A DNA stretch of 64,000 bases from Streptomyces sp. NBC_00390 (GCF_036057275.1 NZ_CP107945.1:1302001-1366000); one strand, 5' to 3'; counted from the stretch's first letter, positions 51,770 to 60,648 are shown. The notes: generated by a model not told the origin, from the letters alone. Numbers and translations are program-made.

Positions 51770-52552
51770 GTGCCGGTCGAGGTCACCTGGTGGGGGCATG
51801 CCACTTGCACGATCGAGGATTCCGGCGTCCGGGTGCTCACCGACCCGCTGTTCGTACGGCGGCTGGCACATCTGCGCAGACGGCGCGGGAAACTACCACC
51901 CGTCGAGGCGAGGGCCGCCTCGGCCGTCCTCGTCTCCCATCTGCACTCCGACCACCTCCATCTCGCCTCGCTGGCCCTTCTCGCGCCCGGCACGCGTCTG
52001 ATCGTGCCGTGCGGCGCGGCACGCTCCGTACCGGCGCTGCGGCGGCTCGCCGCCGGGGCCGGCCTGCCGATCACCGAGGTCGCCGCGGGCGACGAGGTGC
52101 GGGTGGAGGAGCTGGTGGTACGGGCCGTACCGGCCGCGCACGACGGGCGCCGCCTGCCGCTGGGCCCGCACCGGTCGCCGGCGCTCGGCTATGTCGTCAG
52201 CGGTGAGGAGCGCACGTACTTCGCCGGGGACACAGGTCTGTTCGACTCGATGGCCGACGAGGTCGGACCGGTCGATGTGGCGCTGCTGCCGGTCGGCGGC
52301 TGGGGGCCGTTTCTGGGACACGGGCATCTGGACGCGGGCCGGGCCGCCCAGGCGCTGGCCGCGCTCGCGCCGCGCGCGGCCGTACCCGTGCACTACGGCA
52401 CGTACTGGCCGATCGGGATGGACGCGATCCGCCCGCACGAGTTCTACGCCCCCGGTGACGAGTTCGCGCGCAAGGCGGCGCGGCTGGCGCCGAAGGTGAC
52501 GGTGCACAGGCTCGGCCACGGCGAACGGGTCAGGCCGGGGGCCGCACAGTGA
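51770..52552 (+). CDS. MBL-fold metallo-hydrolase
   Basis: A 260-residue metallo-beta-lactamase-fold protein. The HxHxDH motif is SHLHSDHLHLAS; further metal residues lie in AHDGRRLPLG, YFAGDTGLFDSM and VHYGTYWP. It is of the UlaG-like/beta-lactamase superfamily group that acts on phosphodiesters or lactones. The GTG at 51770 has GGGAGG upstream. Its stop overlaps the DedA start by 4 bases, so the two genes are coupled. Confidence 0.88.
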   Translation: MPVEVTWWGHATCTIEDSGVRVLTDPLFVRRLAHLRRRRGKLPPVEARAASAVLVSHLHSDHLHLASLALLAPGTRLIVPCGAARSVPALRRLAAGAGLPITEVAAGDEVRVEELVVRAVPAAHDGRRLPLGPHRSPALGYVVSGEERTYFAGDTGLFDSMADEVGPVDVALLPVGGWGPFLGHGHLDAGRAAQALAALAPRAAVPVHYGTYWPIGMDAIRPHEFYAPGDEFARKAARLAPKVTVHRLGHGERVRPGAAQ

Positions 52553-53211
52553 GAGCGCAGCTCACCGAGGCGCTCGGACAGCTCTCGGAAGTGGTGCGGC
52601 GACTCCCCCCGGAGTCGACGCAGCAGGCCGTGGGCTATCCGTCGCTGTTCCTGCTGGTTTTCGTAGGAGCGCTCGTGCCCGTGGTGCCGACCGGGGCGGT
52701 GGTCAGCTCGGCGGCCGTGGTGGCCTTCCATCACACGGCCCCGCCGGCGCTGCTGTTCGTGTTCCTCGTTGCCTCGCTGGCCGCGTTCCTCGGTGATGTC
52801 GCCCTGTACTGGCTCGGGCAGCGCGGCCTGCGGTCGAAGAACGGTTCGCGCGGGCTGGCCGCCCTGAGCGAGCGTGCCGCGCCGGACCGGCTCGACCAGG
52901 CCCAGCGCAAACTCGATGAGCACGGGGTGATGGTGCTGGTGCTCTCGCGGCTGGTGCCGGCCGGACGGATTCCCGTGATGCTGGCCTGTCTGCTGGCCAC
53001 GATGCCGATGCGGCGCTTCGTACGCGGGGACGTCCCGGCGTGCCTCGCGTGGGCGGCGACGTACGGGCTGATCGGCATCGTGGGTGGCTCGCTCTTCGCG
53101 GAGCCGTGGCAGGGCGTGCTCGCGGCGGTGGCACTGACGGTGGTGATCAGCGGAGCGCCGGCGCTGTGGCGCCGGCTGCGGCGGGGACCGGCGGGCGGAC
53201 AGCACACCTGA
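52549..53211 (+). CDS. DedA/VTT family membrane protein
   Basis: A 220-residue membrane protein of the DedA (SNARE-associated/VTT) family. Re-entrant-type segments are LVFVGALVPVVPTGAVVSS and VLVLSRLVPAGRIPVMLACLL, each with prolines in hydrophobic stretches. DedA proteins act as lipid scramblases or flippases, for example for undecaprenyl phosphate. The GTG overlaps the MBL-fold gene stop by 4 bases. Confidence 0.88.
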   Translation: MRAQLTEALGQLSEVVRRLPPESTQQAVGYPSLFLLVFVGALVPVVPTGAVVSSAAVVAFHHTAPPALLFVFLVASLAAFLGDVALYWLGQRGLRSKNGSRGLAALSERAAPDRLDQAQRKLDEHGVMVLVLSRLVPAGRIPVMLACLLATMPMRRFVRGDVPACLAWAATYGLIGIVGGSLFAEPWQGVLAAVALTVVISGAPALWRRLRRGPAGGQHT

Positions 53212-53288
53212 GCGGCCACGATCCGCGCGACATGGCCGCGGCTCCGGCGGCCACGGCTGCGTGCACCGCCGGCCGGCTCCGGGTGCGG

Positions 53289-54347
53289 TCAGCCTGCGGT
53301 CAGTACGCGCGAGGCCCCGACCGGCAGGTCCCACAGCTGCTCGTGCGGGCGGCCCGTGCGTTCCCACGCGGCCCGCAGCCGCAGCAGCGGTTCCAGCACC
53401 GGCTCCGAGGAGAGCACGAATGTCGCCCAGTGCATCGGGACCATGATCCGCGCCCCGAGGTCGTCGAAGGCGCACACGGCCTCCTCCGGGTCGGTGTGCA
53501 CATCGCGGAGCCACCAGCGCGGGGCGTACGCGCCGATCGGCAGCAGCGCCAGATCGAGATCGGGGTGGCGGCGGCCGATCTCCTTGAACCAGTGCCCGTA
53601 TCCGGTGTCCCCGGCGAAGTACACCGACTGCCCGCCCTCGTCGGTGAGCACCCAGCCGCCCCACAGCGAGCGGCAGGTGTCTGTGAGGGTCCGCTTGGAC
53701 CAGTGGTGCGCCGGTACGAAGTCGAACCGTACGCCGCCCAGCTCCGCACCCTCCCACCAGTCCAGTTCGGTCACCCTGGCGAACCGGCGGCGCCGGAACC
53801 AGCGGCCCAGGCCCGCGGGGACGAAGAACGGGGTGTGGCGCGGCAGCCGTTTGAGGGTGGGCGCGTCCAGATGGTCGAAGTGGTTGTGGCTGATGACGAC
53901 CGCGTCGACGGGCGGCAGATCGTCCCAGCGGACGCCGACCGGGGTGATCCTGGCCGGTGTGCCGAGGATACGGCGGGACCAGACGGGGTCGGTGAGCACG
54001 GTGAGCCCGCCGATGCGCACCACCCAGCTGGCGTGCCCGGCCCAGGTCAGGGCGACGGTGGCAGCGTCCACGTCGGGCAGGGGACCCGGTTCGAACGGCA
54101 GCAGCGGAATGTCGTACAGACCGTCGGGCCCGGGGCGGACCGCGCCCTCGCGGGCGAGCCGTGCCATGGCGCGCACGCCGGGAAGCGGGGCGGTCAGCCG
54201 GTCGGCGAAGGACCGGGGCCAGCTGCGGCGCTCGCCGAGGCGGCGGGTGGTCGTGGTGCGCGGGTGGGCGTTCGGCACTATCGCCGTCCGACGCTGCTGC
54301 GTCTGGTGTTCGGGCTGCTGTTCGGTCCGCTCCGTCTGTTCCGTCAT
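53289..54347 (-). CDS. MBL-fold hydrolase, NAPE-PLD-like
   Basis: A 352-residue metallo-beta-lactamase-fold protein. Metal motif SHNHFDHLDAPTL, then PAHHWSKRT, YFAGDTGYGHWF and MHWATFVL give the ligand set. The size and motif spacing match the NAPE-PLD/L-ascorbate-6-phosphate-lactonase-like family. It may hydrolyse a lipid phosphodiester. It lies 81 bases after the aminotransferase-like gene on the same strand. Confidence 0.88.
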   Translation of the reverse strand: MTEQTERTEQQPEHQTQQRRTAIVPNAHPRTTTTRRLGERRSWPRSFADRLTAPLPGVRAMARLAREGAVRPGPDGLYDIPLLPFEPGPLPDVDAATVALTWAGHASWVVRIGGLTVLTDPVWSRRILGTPARITPVGVRWDDLPPVDAVVISHNHFDHLDAPTLKRLPRHTPFFVPAGLGRWFRRRRFARVTELDWWEGAELGGVRFDFVPAHHWSKRTLTDTCRSLWGGWVLTDEGGQSVYFAGDTGYGHWFKEIGRRHPDLDLALLPIGAYAPRWWLRDVHTDPEEAVCAFDDLGARIMVPMHWATFVLSSEPVLEPLLRLRAAWERTGRPHEQLWDLPVGASRVLTAG

Positions 54348-54428
54348 CCGGGTCTCCGATCAACGGCGGTTCTCTTCCACGCAGTTGGTTTCAGCACGTC
54401 CGGCAGGTCCGGGGGCCGATGCCTCGTT

Positions 54429-55646
54429 TCAGCGCAGTTCGTCGAAGGCCGAGGCGAATTTCCTCAACGCCTCGGCGACATGGGGCAGTTCCAGGGGCTG
54501 CGGCGCGGCGAGTGACTCCAGCCGCTGCTCTTCGGTCTCCCCCAGCAGCGGACCGGTGGACAACCGCACCCGCAGGGCCCCCAGTTCGTCGCCGAACCGG
54601 TGACCGCCGGGTGCGGGTGCCTGGAGCCGGTCGGTGAGATGGTCCTCGAGTTCCATGGAGTCGGTGACGCCCCGCTCTGCGAGGCGGGCGCGCAGCGGGC
54701 CGAGGTCGGCATAGAGGTGGCAGCCGGCCTGCGGCGGCCTGGCGAGCGCGCCGGACACGAGCACCGCGCGGTGCGCGGCGGCCGCCACGTGCCCGTGCAG
54801 CGCGGCGGCCTTCTCGGCCCGGTCGGCCACGACAGGGGGCTCGTCGAGTGCGTGCGCGGCGGCAGCGGCGATCGGGGCCGCCACCACCGCGCCGAGGGCG
54901 TTGAGGATGTCGAGGGTCCGCGCCCGCCGGGCGGCGCCCGCACCGGTGGCGGGGAAGCGGGCGACTGCCACGGGCCAGGCGGCGGGGGTGAGTGCGCCGG
55001 CGAGGTCGCTGAGGACGGTGACGTCGTCGGGGCACATCTCGGCGGGGCTGACCAGCACTGTGTCGTGCCGCCGGTGCAGGGTGTCGCGCCAGGTCTCGTC
55101 GCTGATGATGTGCAGCCCTTCGCCGACGGCGGCCTCGCACGCCTCGCGCACGGTCTCCGGCGGGGCGACGGTGGCGGTCGGGTCGTCGGCGACGGAGATC
55201 AGGAGCAGCCGGGGTCTGCCGCCCTCGGCACGCACCCTGCGTACGGTCTCCAGCAGCGCGAACGGGTCCGGTACGCCGCCGCACTCCGCCGGGGTCGGCA
55301 CATGGTAGGCGGGCCGCCCCAGCAGCCGGACCTGCGGAGTCCACCAGGCGGGGCAGGGGCGGGGCATCAGCACGTCACCGGCGTACGCGCCGAGCAGCGC
55401 GAACAGGAGGGGCTGCGCTCCGGACGCGGCGACGACGTCGCTCGCCCGGCTGTGCAGTCCGCGGCGCCACCAGTAGCCGACGGCCGCCTCCCGAAGCACG
55501 GGCCCGCCGCCCGGCGGCTCGGGCCCGACGAGTCCGGCGGCTGCCGAGAGCACGGCACCGAGTTCGTCCGGTACGGGCAGGCCGGGTTCGGGAGCATGCG
55601 GTCCGTATCGGACGGGGCCGCGCCCTTCCGGAGCCGTGCGCTGCAT
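54429..55646 (-). CDS. Fold-type I aminotransferase-like protein lacking the PLP lysine
   Basis: A 405-residue protein of the class I/II aminotransferase fold. The order of conserved segments is visible: AASGAQPLLFALLGAYAGD, an ADDPTATV loop in place of NPTG, IISDETWRD with the PLP-pairing aspartate, then VTVLSDLAGALTPAAWP where the family has SLSKxxGxxG. The Schiff-base lysine is missing; only two lysines occur in the protein, both near the C-terminal part. It may be a non-catalytic PLP-fold protein. ATG at 55646 follows GGAGGTGA. Confidence 0.85.
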   Translation of the reverse strand: MQRTAPEGRGPVRYGPHAPEPGLPVPDELGAVLSAAAGLVGPEPPGGGPVLREAAVGYWWRRGLHSRASDVVAASGAQPLLFALLGAYAGDVLMPRPCPAWWTPQVRLLGRPAYHVPTPAECGGVPDPFALLETVRRVRAEGGRPRLLLISVADDPTATVAPPETVREACEAAVGEGLHIISDETWRDTLHRRHDTVLVSPAEMCPDDVTVLSDLAGALTPAAWPVAVARFPATGAGAARRARTLDILNALGAVVAAPIAAAAAHALDEPPVVADRAEKAAALHGHVAAAAHRAVLVSGALARPPQAGCHLYADLGPLRARLAERGVTDSMELEDHLTDRLQAPAPGGHRFGDELGALRVRLSTGPLLGETEEQRLESLAAPQPLELPHVAEALRKFASAFDELR

Positions 55647-55667
55647 GCCGTCACCTCCACCGCGCTC

Positions 55668-55695
55668 GCTCGTGGGCCGAGGCCGGCCCACGAGC
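55668..55695. promoter_or_regulatory. Hairpin in the leader of the aminotransferase-like gene
   Basis: A perfect 12-bp stem (GCTCGTGGGCCG / CGGCCCACGAGC) with a 4-base loop. On the minus strand it lies 22 bases upstream of the ATG, before the ribosome-binding site, and just after TATAAA, which could be a -10. The rest of the 483-base gap up to the PAP2-DAGK gene (56130) shows no gene. Confidence 0.6.
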
Positions 55696-56129
55696 CCTTT
55701 ATACGAAGGTTTGCGCCACCTCGCCCCGCGGGAACGCCCTCCACCGCCCCGCTCCCTGACGTACCGGGGCCACTGCCCCCACCCGACCGGGCTACACGTG
55801 GGCGAGCCGGGCAGGTTCCGCGGGCCGGCAAGGCGGACCGGAAGGGTGCGCTGCCGGGAGCCGCCGCCGCGGTCCGAAGCGGTACGGGTCCGGGAGCCAC
55901 CGGGCCCGGCGCGCACCGGACGCCCCCCGCCCGAGCGGCCCCCGGCAGCGCGTGTTCCTGGACGGTGGCGCCCCGGCCCAGGAGACAGGGCTCCCCTCCC
56001 CCGGACAGCCATGCCCGGCGCCCGCCGCCCGCCGGTCCCGCTTCGGCGCGAGCGCGAGCCCCGGCCCGCCCTCGGCCGGTCGGGCGGCCGTCCGGCGTGG
56101 CGAGCGGCCCCTCGGGGTACCCGCGATGC

Positions 56130-57632
56130 ATGACCCACCCTCATGCGGCGACCACGACCCCGAACCTCCGGCGGCGCATCCGCGCGCTCCTCAGTGGCTG
56201 GGACCGGCAGGTCCTGCATACCGTGCACGCGCGGAAGTGGCCCGGCTCCGAGCCCGTGCTGCCGCGGCTGAGCCGTAGCGCCAACCACGGGGTGCTCTGG
56301 TTCGGCACGGCCGCCGCCATCGCCACGCTCGGGCGCGGTGCCCGCTCGCGGCGGGCAGCCGTGCGCGGCGTCGCTTCGCTCGCGCTGGCGTCGGCCGTCA
56401 TCAACACGGTCGCCAAGCGGAGCGTGCGCAGGTCGCGGCCGCTGCTGGACGCGGTGCCGGTGATACGGCAGTTGAAGCGGCAGCCGTTCACCACATCGTT
56501 CCCGTCCGGGCATGCGGCGTCGGCTGCGGCGTTCGCGACCGGGGTCGCGATGGAGTCCAAGGGCTGGGGCGCGGCGGTCGCCCCCGTGGCCGCCTCGGTC
56601 GCCTTCTCCCGGGTCTACACGGGGGTGCACTATCCGAGCGATGTGCTCGTCGGTGCCGCGCTGGGCGTGGGTGCCGCGTTCGCGGTCCGTGGGCTGGTGC
56701 CGACGAGGTCGCAGCTGCCCCCGCCCAGCCCTTCGGCGGCGGTGGCGCCCGCACTGCCGGACGGCGAGGGACTCGTGGTCGTGGCCAACCCGCGGTCCGG
56801 CACGGCCGACGCCGCGGACGCGGTGCGCGACGCACTCCCGCTCGCCGAGGTCGTGGAGTGCGCGCCCGAGGAGCTGACGAGTGCGCTGGAGAGCGCGGCG
56901 GGTCACGCACGCGCCCTCGGCGTCGTCGGCGGTGACGGGACGGTCAACCTCGCGGCGACGGTGGCCACGGCCCACGGGCTCCCGCTCGCCGTCTTCCCCG
57001 GCGGCACGTTCAATCACTTCGCCTATGACCTGGGCATCGAGTCGGTCCAGGACACCTGCCGGGCTCTCGCGGAGGGCGACGCCGTCCGGGTCGACCTCGG
57101 GCGTTTCACGCCTGGCCCGGACGGCGGTCGGTCCGGTCATTTCCTCAACACCCTGAGCCTGGGCGTCTATCCGGAGCTGGTCCGCATCCGCGAACGCTGG
57201 GAAGCACGGATCGGCAGCTGGCCGGCCGGCGTACTGGCCGCGACGCGCGTCCTGCGGGGTGAGCATCCGCTGGAGGTCGACGTGCACGGCCAAAGGCGGC
57301 CGATGTGGCTGCTGTTCGCGGGGAACTGCATGTACCGGGGGGTCGGACCTACACCCGGTCACCGGGAGAATCTGGCCGACGGACTGCTGGACGTCCGGGT
57401 GGTGCACGCGGGCCGCCTCCCCGGTCTGCGGCTGCTGGCCGCGGCCCTGGCCGGGCCGCTGAGCCGCTCGCCGGTTCATGCCGCGCGGCCCGTGCACCGC
57501 CTGCGCGTCACCGGGATCGCGGACGGGACACCGCTGGCGTACGACGGTGAAGTCACCAAAATCTCGGGCGAGTTGGTGGTCGACAAGAAGGTGGCGGCGC
57601 TCACGGTCTACCGTCCGCAGACCCTCCTGTAG
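56130..57632 (+). CDS. PAP2 phosphatase/diacylglycerol kinase fusion
   Basis: A 500-residue fusion. The N-terminal PAP2 domain has the three motifs KRSVRRSRP, FPSGHAASAAAF and SRVYTGVHYPSD, in a membrane-helical context. The C-terminal DAGK-type lipid kinase domain has VVGGDGTVNLAA and FPGGTFNHFAYDLG, then the CMYRGVGPTP and YDGEV segments. This fusion is common in actinobacteria and acts on phospholipid intermediates. ATG at 56130; the ribosome-binding site is weak. Confidence 0.92.
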   Translation: MTHPHAATTTPNLRRRIRALLSGWDRQVLHTVHARKWPGSEPVLPRLSRSANHGVLWFGTAAAIATLGRGARSRRAAVRGVASLALASAVINTVAKRSVRRSRPLLDAVPVIRQLKRQPFTTSFPSGHAASAAAFATGVAMESKGWGAAVAPVAASVAFSRVYTGVHYPSDVLVGAALGVGAAFAVRGLVPTRSQLPPPSPSAAVAPALPDGEGLVVVANPRSGTADAADAVRDALPLAEVVECAPEELTSALESAAGHARALGVVGGDGTVNLAATVATAHGLPLAVFPGGTFNHFAYDLGIESVQDTCRALAEGDAVRVDLGRFTPGPDGGRSGHFLNTLSLGVYPELVRIRERWEARIGSWPAGVLAATRVLRGEHPLEVDVHGQRRPMWLLFAGNCMYRGVGPTPGHRENLADGLLDVRVVHAGRLPGLRLLAAALAGPLSRSPVHAARPVHRLRVTGIADGTPLAYDGEVTKISGELVVDKKVAALTVYRPQTLL

Positions 57633-57971
57633 TCCCCGCGGCGGCTGGAAAAATCGGATCGACGGACTCCTGCTGCCTCCTCCACCATGAACGCACGCAG
57701 ACCCGCGGCGTCGGGTGCAGGTTGCGGCGGGCGTGTGCCGTCGCGGCACGAGTCCGGTGCCGTCGGCCCCGGCCGCGAGGCACCGAAGGCACGGGTCGGC
57801 TCACCGCGCCTCGGCGGCCGGACACGGGGGTGCCGGTCGCCGAGGCCGACACGGAGTGTGGCTCCCGTACGGCAGGCCTGTCCGTATCGCAAGACACAAG
57901 TCTCGGGATACGGGATGTGCGCGTAGGTTGGCCGTACCCGCTGAAGGAGCATCAGCAGAAGGAGTCCGGCC
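57633..57971. other. Promoter stretch of the methyltransferase gene
   Basis: 339 bases after the PAP2-DAGK gene. It contains the dyad at 57882-57913 and a likely ribosome-binding site GAAGGAG before the methyltransferase ATG. No additional gene is apparent. Confidence 0.4.
57882..57913. promoter_or_regulatory. Nested dyad upstream of the methyltransferase
   Basis: CCGTATC (57882-57888) and GATACGG (57907-57913) form the outer arms, with AGAC/GTCT inside. It lies about 60 bases before the ATG at 57972, in operator or leader position. Confidence 0.5.
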
Positions 57972-58781
57972 ATGCCCGAAGAGACCGCCGTCTACACCCA
58001 CGGCCACCACGAGTCGGTACTGCGCTCGCACACCTGGCGCACCGCCGAGAACTCCGCGGCCTATCTGCTCGGCGAGCTCCGCCCCGGCCTGGACGTGCTG
58101 GACGTCGGCTGCGGCCCTGGCACGATCACCGCCGACCTGGCCGCCCTGGTCGCGCCGGGCCGGGTCACTGCGGTCGACGCCGCCGAGGACGTACTGCACC
58201 AGGCTCGCGCCCATGCCGCCGAACGAGGCCTGGACAATGTCCACTTCGCCGTCGCGGACGTCCACGCGCTGGACTTCCCCGACGACTCCTTCGACGTCGT
58301 CCACGCGCACCAGGTACTGCAGCATGTCGGCGACCCGGTGCAGGCTCTGCGTGAGATGCGGCGGGTCTGCCGCCCCGGCGGTGTCGTCGCGGCACGCGAC
58401 AGCGACTACGGGGCGTTCACCTGGTTCCCCGAACTCCCCGCGCTCACCGAGTGGCAGGAGCTGTACCGACGGGTGGCCCGCGCGAACGGCGGCGAGCCCG
58501 ATGCCGGGCGTCGGCTGCTGTCCTGGGCCCGTGGCGCGGGCTTCACCGACATCACCCCGTCGGCCGCTTCCTGGTGCTTCGCCACCCCCGCGGACCGCGC
58601 GTGGTGGAGCGGTCTGTGGGCCGACCGCACGGTCGCCTCGGTGTACGCGCGACTTGCGGTCGAGGGGGGCCACACCACGCGGGAGAGGCTGTCGGCCGTC
58701 GCGGACGCCTGGCGTGCGTGGGGCGCGGACGAGGACGCGTGGTTCATGGTCCCGCACGGCGAGGTGCTGTGCCGGGTGTGA
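57972..58781 (+). CDS. Class I SAM-dependent methyltransferase (UbiE/Methyltransf_11 type)
   Basis: A 269-residue methyltransferase with motif I VLDVGCGPGTITADL, VDAAEDVLHQAR, VHALDFPDDSFDVVHAHQVLQH (split: LDFPDDSFDVV, HQVLQHVGDP) and RPGGVVAARD. The YTHGHHESVLRSH start and WRTAENSAAYL match small-molecule methyltransferases common in Streptomyces. Substrate unknown. ATG follows GAAGGAG. Confidence 0.92.
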   Translation: MPEETAVYTHGHHESVLRSHTWRTAENSAAYLLGELRPGLDVLDVGCGPGTITADLAALVAPGRVTAVDAAEDVLHQARAHAAERGLDNVHFAVADVHALDFPDDSFDVVHAHQVLQHVGDPVQALREMRRVCRPGGVVAARDSDYGAFTWFPELPALTEWQELYRRVARANGGEPDAGRRLLSWARGAGFTDITPSAASWCFATPADRAWWSGLWADRTVASVYARLAVEGGHTTRERLSAVADAWRAWGADEDAWFMVPHGEVLCRV

Positions 58782-58842
58782 CCGGCGCCCGGTGCGCGAC
58801 AACCGGTCCCGTCCGGCGGGCGCGCGAACTAGGCTCGCCCGT

Positions 58843-59196
58843 ATGGAGATTCTCGGAACCACCCTCCGAATCTGCGTCGACGATCTGGAGGCATCGGTGG
58901 CCTTCTACGAACGTCTCACCGGCGCGCCCCCGTTGCGCTTCGAGCGCGGCGGGGTGTCGGTGGCGGCGGTCGGCTGTTTCCTGTTGATGAGCGGACCGGA
59001 GCCGGAGCTGGAGGTGCTGCGGAAGGTGTCGGCGACGATCGCGGTCAAGGACGTGGACGACGCGTACGCCACGCTCACCGCGGTCGGCGCGACGATCGTC
59101 GCGGGCCCGCTGGCAACGCCGGTGGGCCGCAACCTGATCGCGGTGCACCCGGACGGCGCGGTCTTCGAGTACGTCGACCGCAAACCGGCGGCCTGA
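58843..59196 (+). CDS. VOC/glyoxalase family protein
   Basis: A 117-residue VOC-superfamily protein: ILGTTLRICVDDLEASVAFYERL at the start (split: TLRICVDDLEAS, VAFYERL), VSATIAVKDVDDAYATLTA in the second half, and a C-terminal IAVHPDGAVFEYVD strand. Members include dioxygenases, glyoxalases and resistance proteins; this one is too short to assign. It may be cotranscribed with the upstream methyltransferase, 61 bases away. Confidence 0.85.
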   Translation: MEILGTTLRICVDDLEASVAFYERLTGAPPLRFERGGVSVAAVGCFLLMSGPEPELEVLRKVSATIAVKDVDDAYATLTAVGATIVAGPLATPVGRNLIAVHPDGAVFEYVDRKPAA

Positions 59197-59362
59197 CGGC
59201 CGAGCGTGGTGCGGGCTGCCGGCGCCGCCGCCAGAGCGCCGCCCGCGGGGCGGACCCCCGATCCGGCAGCAAGCCTGTCCACCGCGGTGCTCGCCGTGCG
59301 CCCGCCAGACGCTCGCGCCCGCGCCGACGTCGCAGGCTCGTCATGCCCCCGCCGGCGCGGAG

Positions 59363-59713
59363 ATGCCGGCACCGCGGCGTCACGAGGGTGGTTGCGGTGT
59401 GCCGGATGAGGGCTCCGAGGCCCATACCGATGAGCGCGCACACCGGCGCGAGCAAGGCGGACGCCGCGACGGCGCGGAATACACCGGCATCCTTCTGCTG
59501 CTGCCGTTCCTCCTCAACGGCCGCCACCGCTGGTCGTCCGCGATCCTTCACGCTCTGCCCCACAGCGCGTGGGAACGACTGGTGCAGTTGGGCGAGCCCT
59601 TCGAATCAGCGCCCTACCCGGCGACCATCGGCGGTTCGTGGATCGTGTACGCGGCCTGGCCGCTCGCCGCAGCAGTCATCGCCACGGCCGCCGTCCGCCG
59701 CCGCGACCTGTGA
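59363..59713 (+). pseudogene. ABC-2 permease remnant with internal inversion
   Basis: The C-terminus of an ABC-2 type permease reads forward from about 59489 (GILLLLPFLLNG, ...SAWERLV..., GSWIVYAAWPL, AVRRRDL). The segment that should precede it, including SALLAPVCALIGMGLGALIRHTATT (split: SALLAPVCALI, GMGLGALIRH), is encoded by the reverse strand at about 59375-59482. Thus about 110 bases are inverted in place. The inverted block is flanked by an 8-bp inverted repeat GATGCCGG (59362-59369)/CCGGCATC (59484-59491). The rest of the gene is absent upstream. Confidence 0.7.
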
Positions 59714-59715
59714 CG

Positions 59716-60267
59716 TCATCGGGTCATCTCGCGGGTGATGGCCCAGCGTTCGTGATCACGCCAGGCACCGTCGATGTAGAGGAAGTCGGGCGAGAAGCCT
59801 TCGAGCCGGAAGCCGGCGCTGCGTACGAGTCCCAGGGAAGCGGCATTGCCGGGCTGGATGTTGGCCTCGAGGCGGTGCAGTCCGAGCGGACCGAAGGCGT
59901 GGCCGATGAGCAGCCCGAGGCCCTCCCGCATCAGTCCGCGGCCGGCCGCGTGCGCGAAGGCCCCGTAACCGATCGCCCCGCACAGGAACGCCCCGAGGAC
60001 GATGTTGTTGACGGTGATGAAGCCGGCGATCCGGCCCGACGGGCGTTCGCAGACGAGGAAACCGGCCCTGGACGGGTGCTCGATCAGCCGCTGAGCGTAG
60101 GCGGTATAGGCCTCGGCGGTCAGCGGCGGGAACAGCCAGGGGTGGTGGTGCTGCGTGCTCTGCCGCGCGAGCGCGGTGAACTCCTCGCCGTCGTCGTAGG
60201 TGAAGGGGCGTATGCCGACGCGTGCGCCGGTGGCGACGAAAGGGATCGCGGACGAGGTCTCGGACAC
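59716..60267 (-). CDS. GNAT N-acetyltransferase, RimJ/RimL-like
   Basis: A 183-residue acetyltransferase of the RimJ/RimL type. VGIRPFTYDDGEEFTAL opens the fold, IAGFITVNNIV is the central strand, GRGLMREGLGLLIGHAF is the acetyl-CoA loop and LHRLEANIQPGNAASLGLV is the N-x-x-S motif (split: HRLEANIQPGN, AASLGLVRSAG). It could acetylate a ribosomal-protein N-terminus or small amine. It follows the LapA-type gene by 41 bases on the same strand. Confidence 0.9.
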   Translation of the reverse strand: MSETSSAIPFVATGARVGIRPFTYDDGEEFTALARQSTQHHHPWLFPPLTAEAYTAYAQRLIEHPSRAGFLVCERPSGRIAGFITVNNIVLGAFLCGAIGYGAFAHAAGRGLMREGLGLLIGHAFGPLGLHRLEANIQPGNAASLGLVRSAGFRLEGFSPDFLYIDGAWRDHERWAITREMTR

Positions 60268-60308
60268 CTGATCAGGCTATCGGCGTCGTATGCGAGCCGC
60301 AGATCCGC

Positions 60309-60560
60309 TCAGCGGTCCCGCCGCCGCCGGAAGAAGAGGCCGCCGCACAGGGCCCCGATCACGAACATCGCGAGCAGGGCCAGATAGAGCGGCATGGTGA
60401 CGAGGGGGACCAGTATCCGGATCTCGACCGGGTCGGTGTTCTCGAAGATGAAGACGATCGCCAGGGCCGTGAGCACGATCACGGCGATCCTGGCCGGCGT
60501 GAGCCACTCACGCGGCCCGCTTGTCTTCGCGCTGCCCGCTGCTGCTTTCTTGGCGGTCAT
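60309..60560 (-). CDS. LapA-domain small membrane protein
   Basis: An 83-residue membrane protein with two helices (IAVIVLTALAIVFIFEN and LVTMPLYLALLAMFVIGALCGGLFF) joined by the TDPVEIRILVP loop characteristic of LapA/YciS proteins, which help lipopolysaccharide-assembly scaffolding in Gram-negatives; in actinobacteria the role is unknown. A basic FRRRRDR tail ends it. The ATG is at 60560. Confidence 0.82.
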   Translation of the reverse strand: MTAKKAAAGSAKTSGPREWLTPARIAVIVLTALAIVFIFENTDPVEIRILVPLVTMPLYLALLAMFVIGALCGGLFFRRRRDR

Positions 60561-60648
60561 GCGACCAGGATGGCCAGTTCCCGGTCGTATGACCGCCGCA
60601 GGCGGGCCATACGGGTGAGTCGAAGGGGTCGTGCGCCACACCCTCAGC

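Noticed and set aside
48444..52001. A 1185-codon plus-strand open frame
   Set aside because: Antisense to the alcohol dehydrogenase and membrane phosphatase genes; no start signal or domain.
54429..57749. A 1106-codon minus-strand frame covering the aminotransferase-like gene and beyond
   Set aside because: Only the last 405 codons, starting at 55646 after GGAGGTGA, look like protein. The rest is antisense to the PAP2-DAGK fusion.
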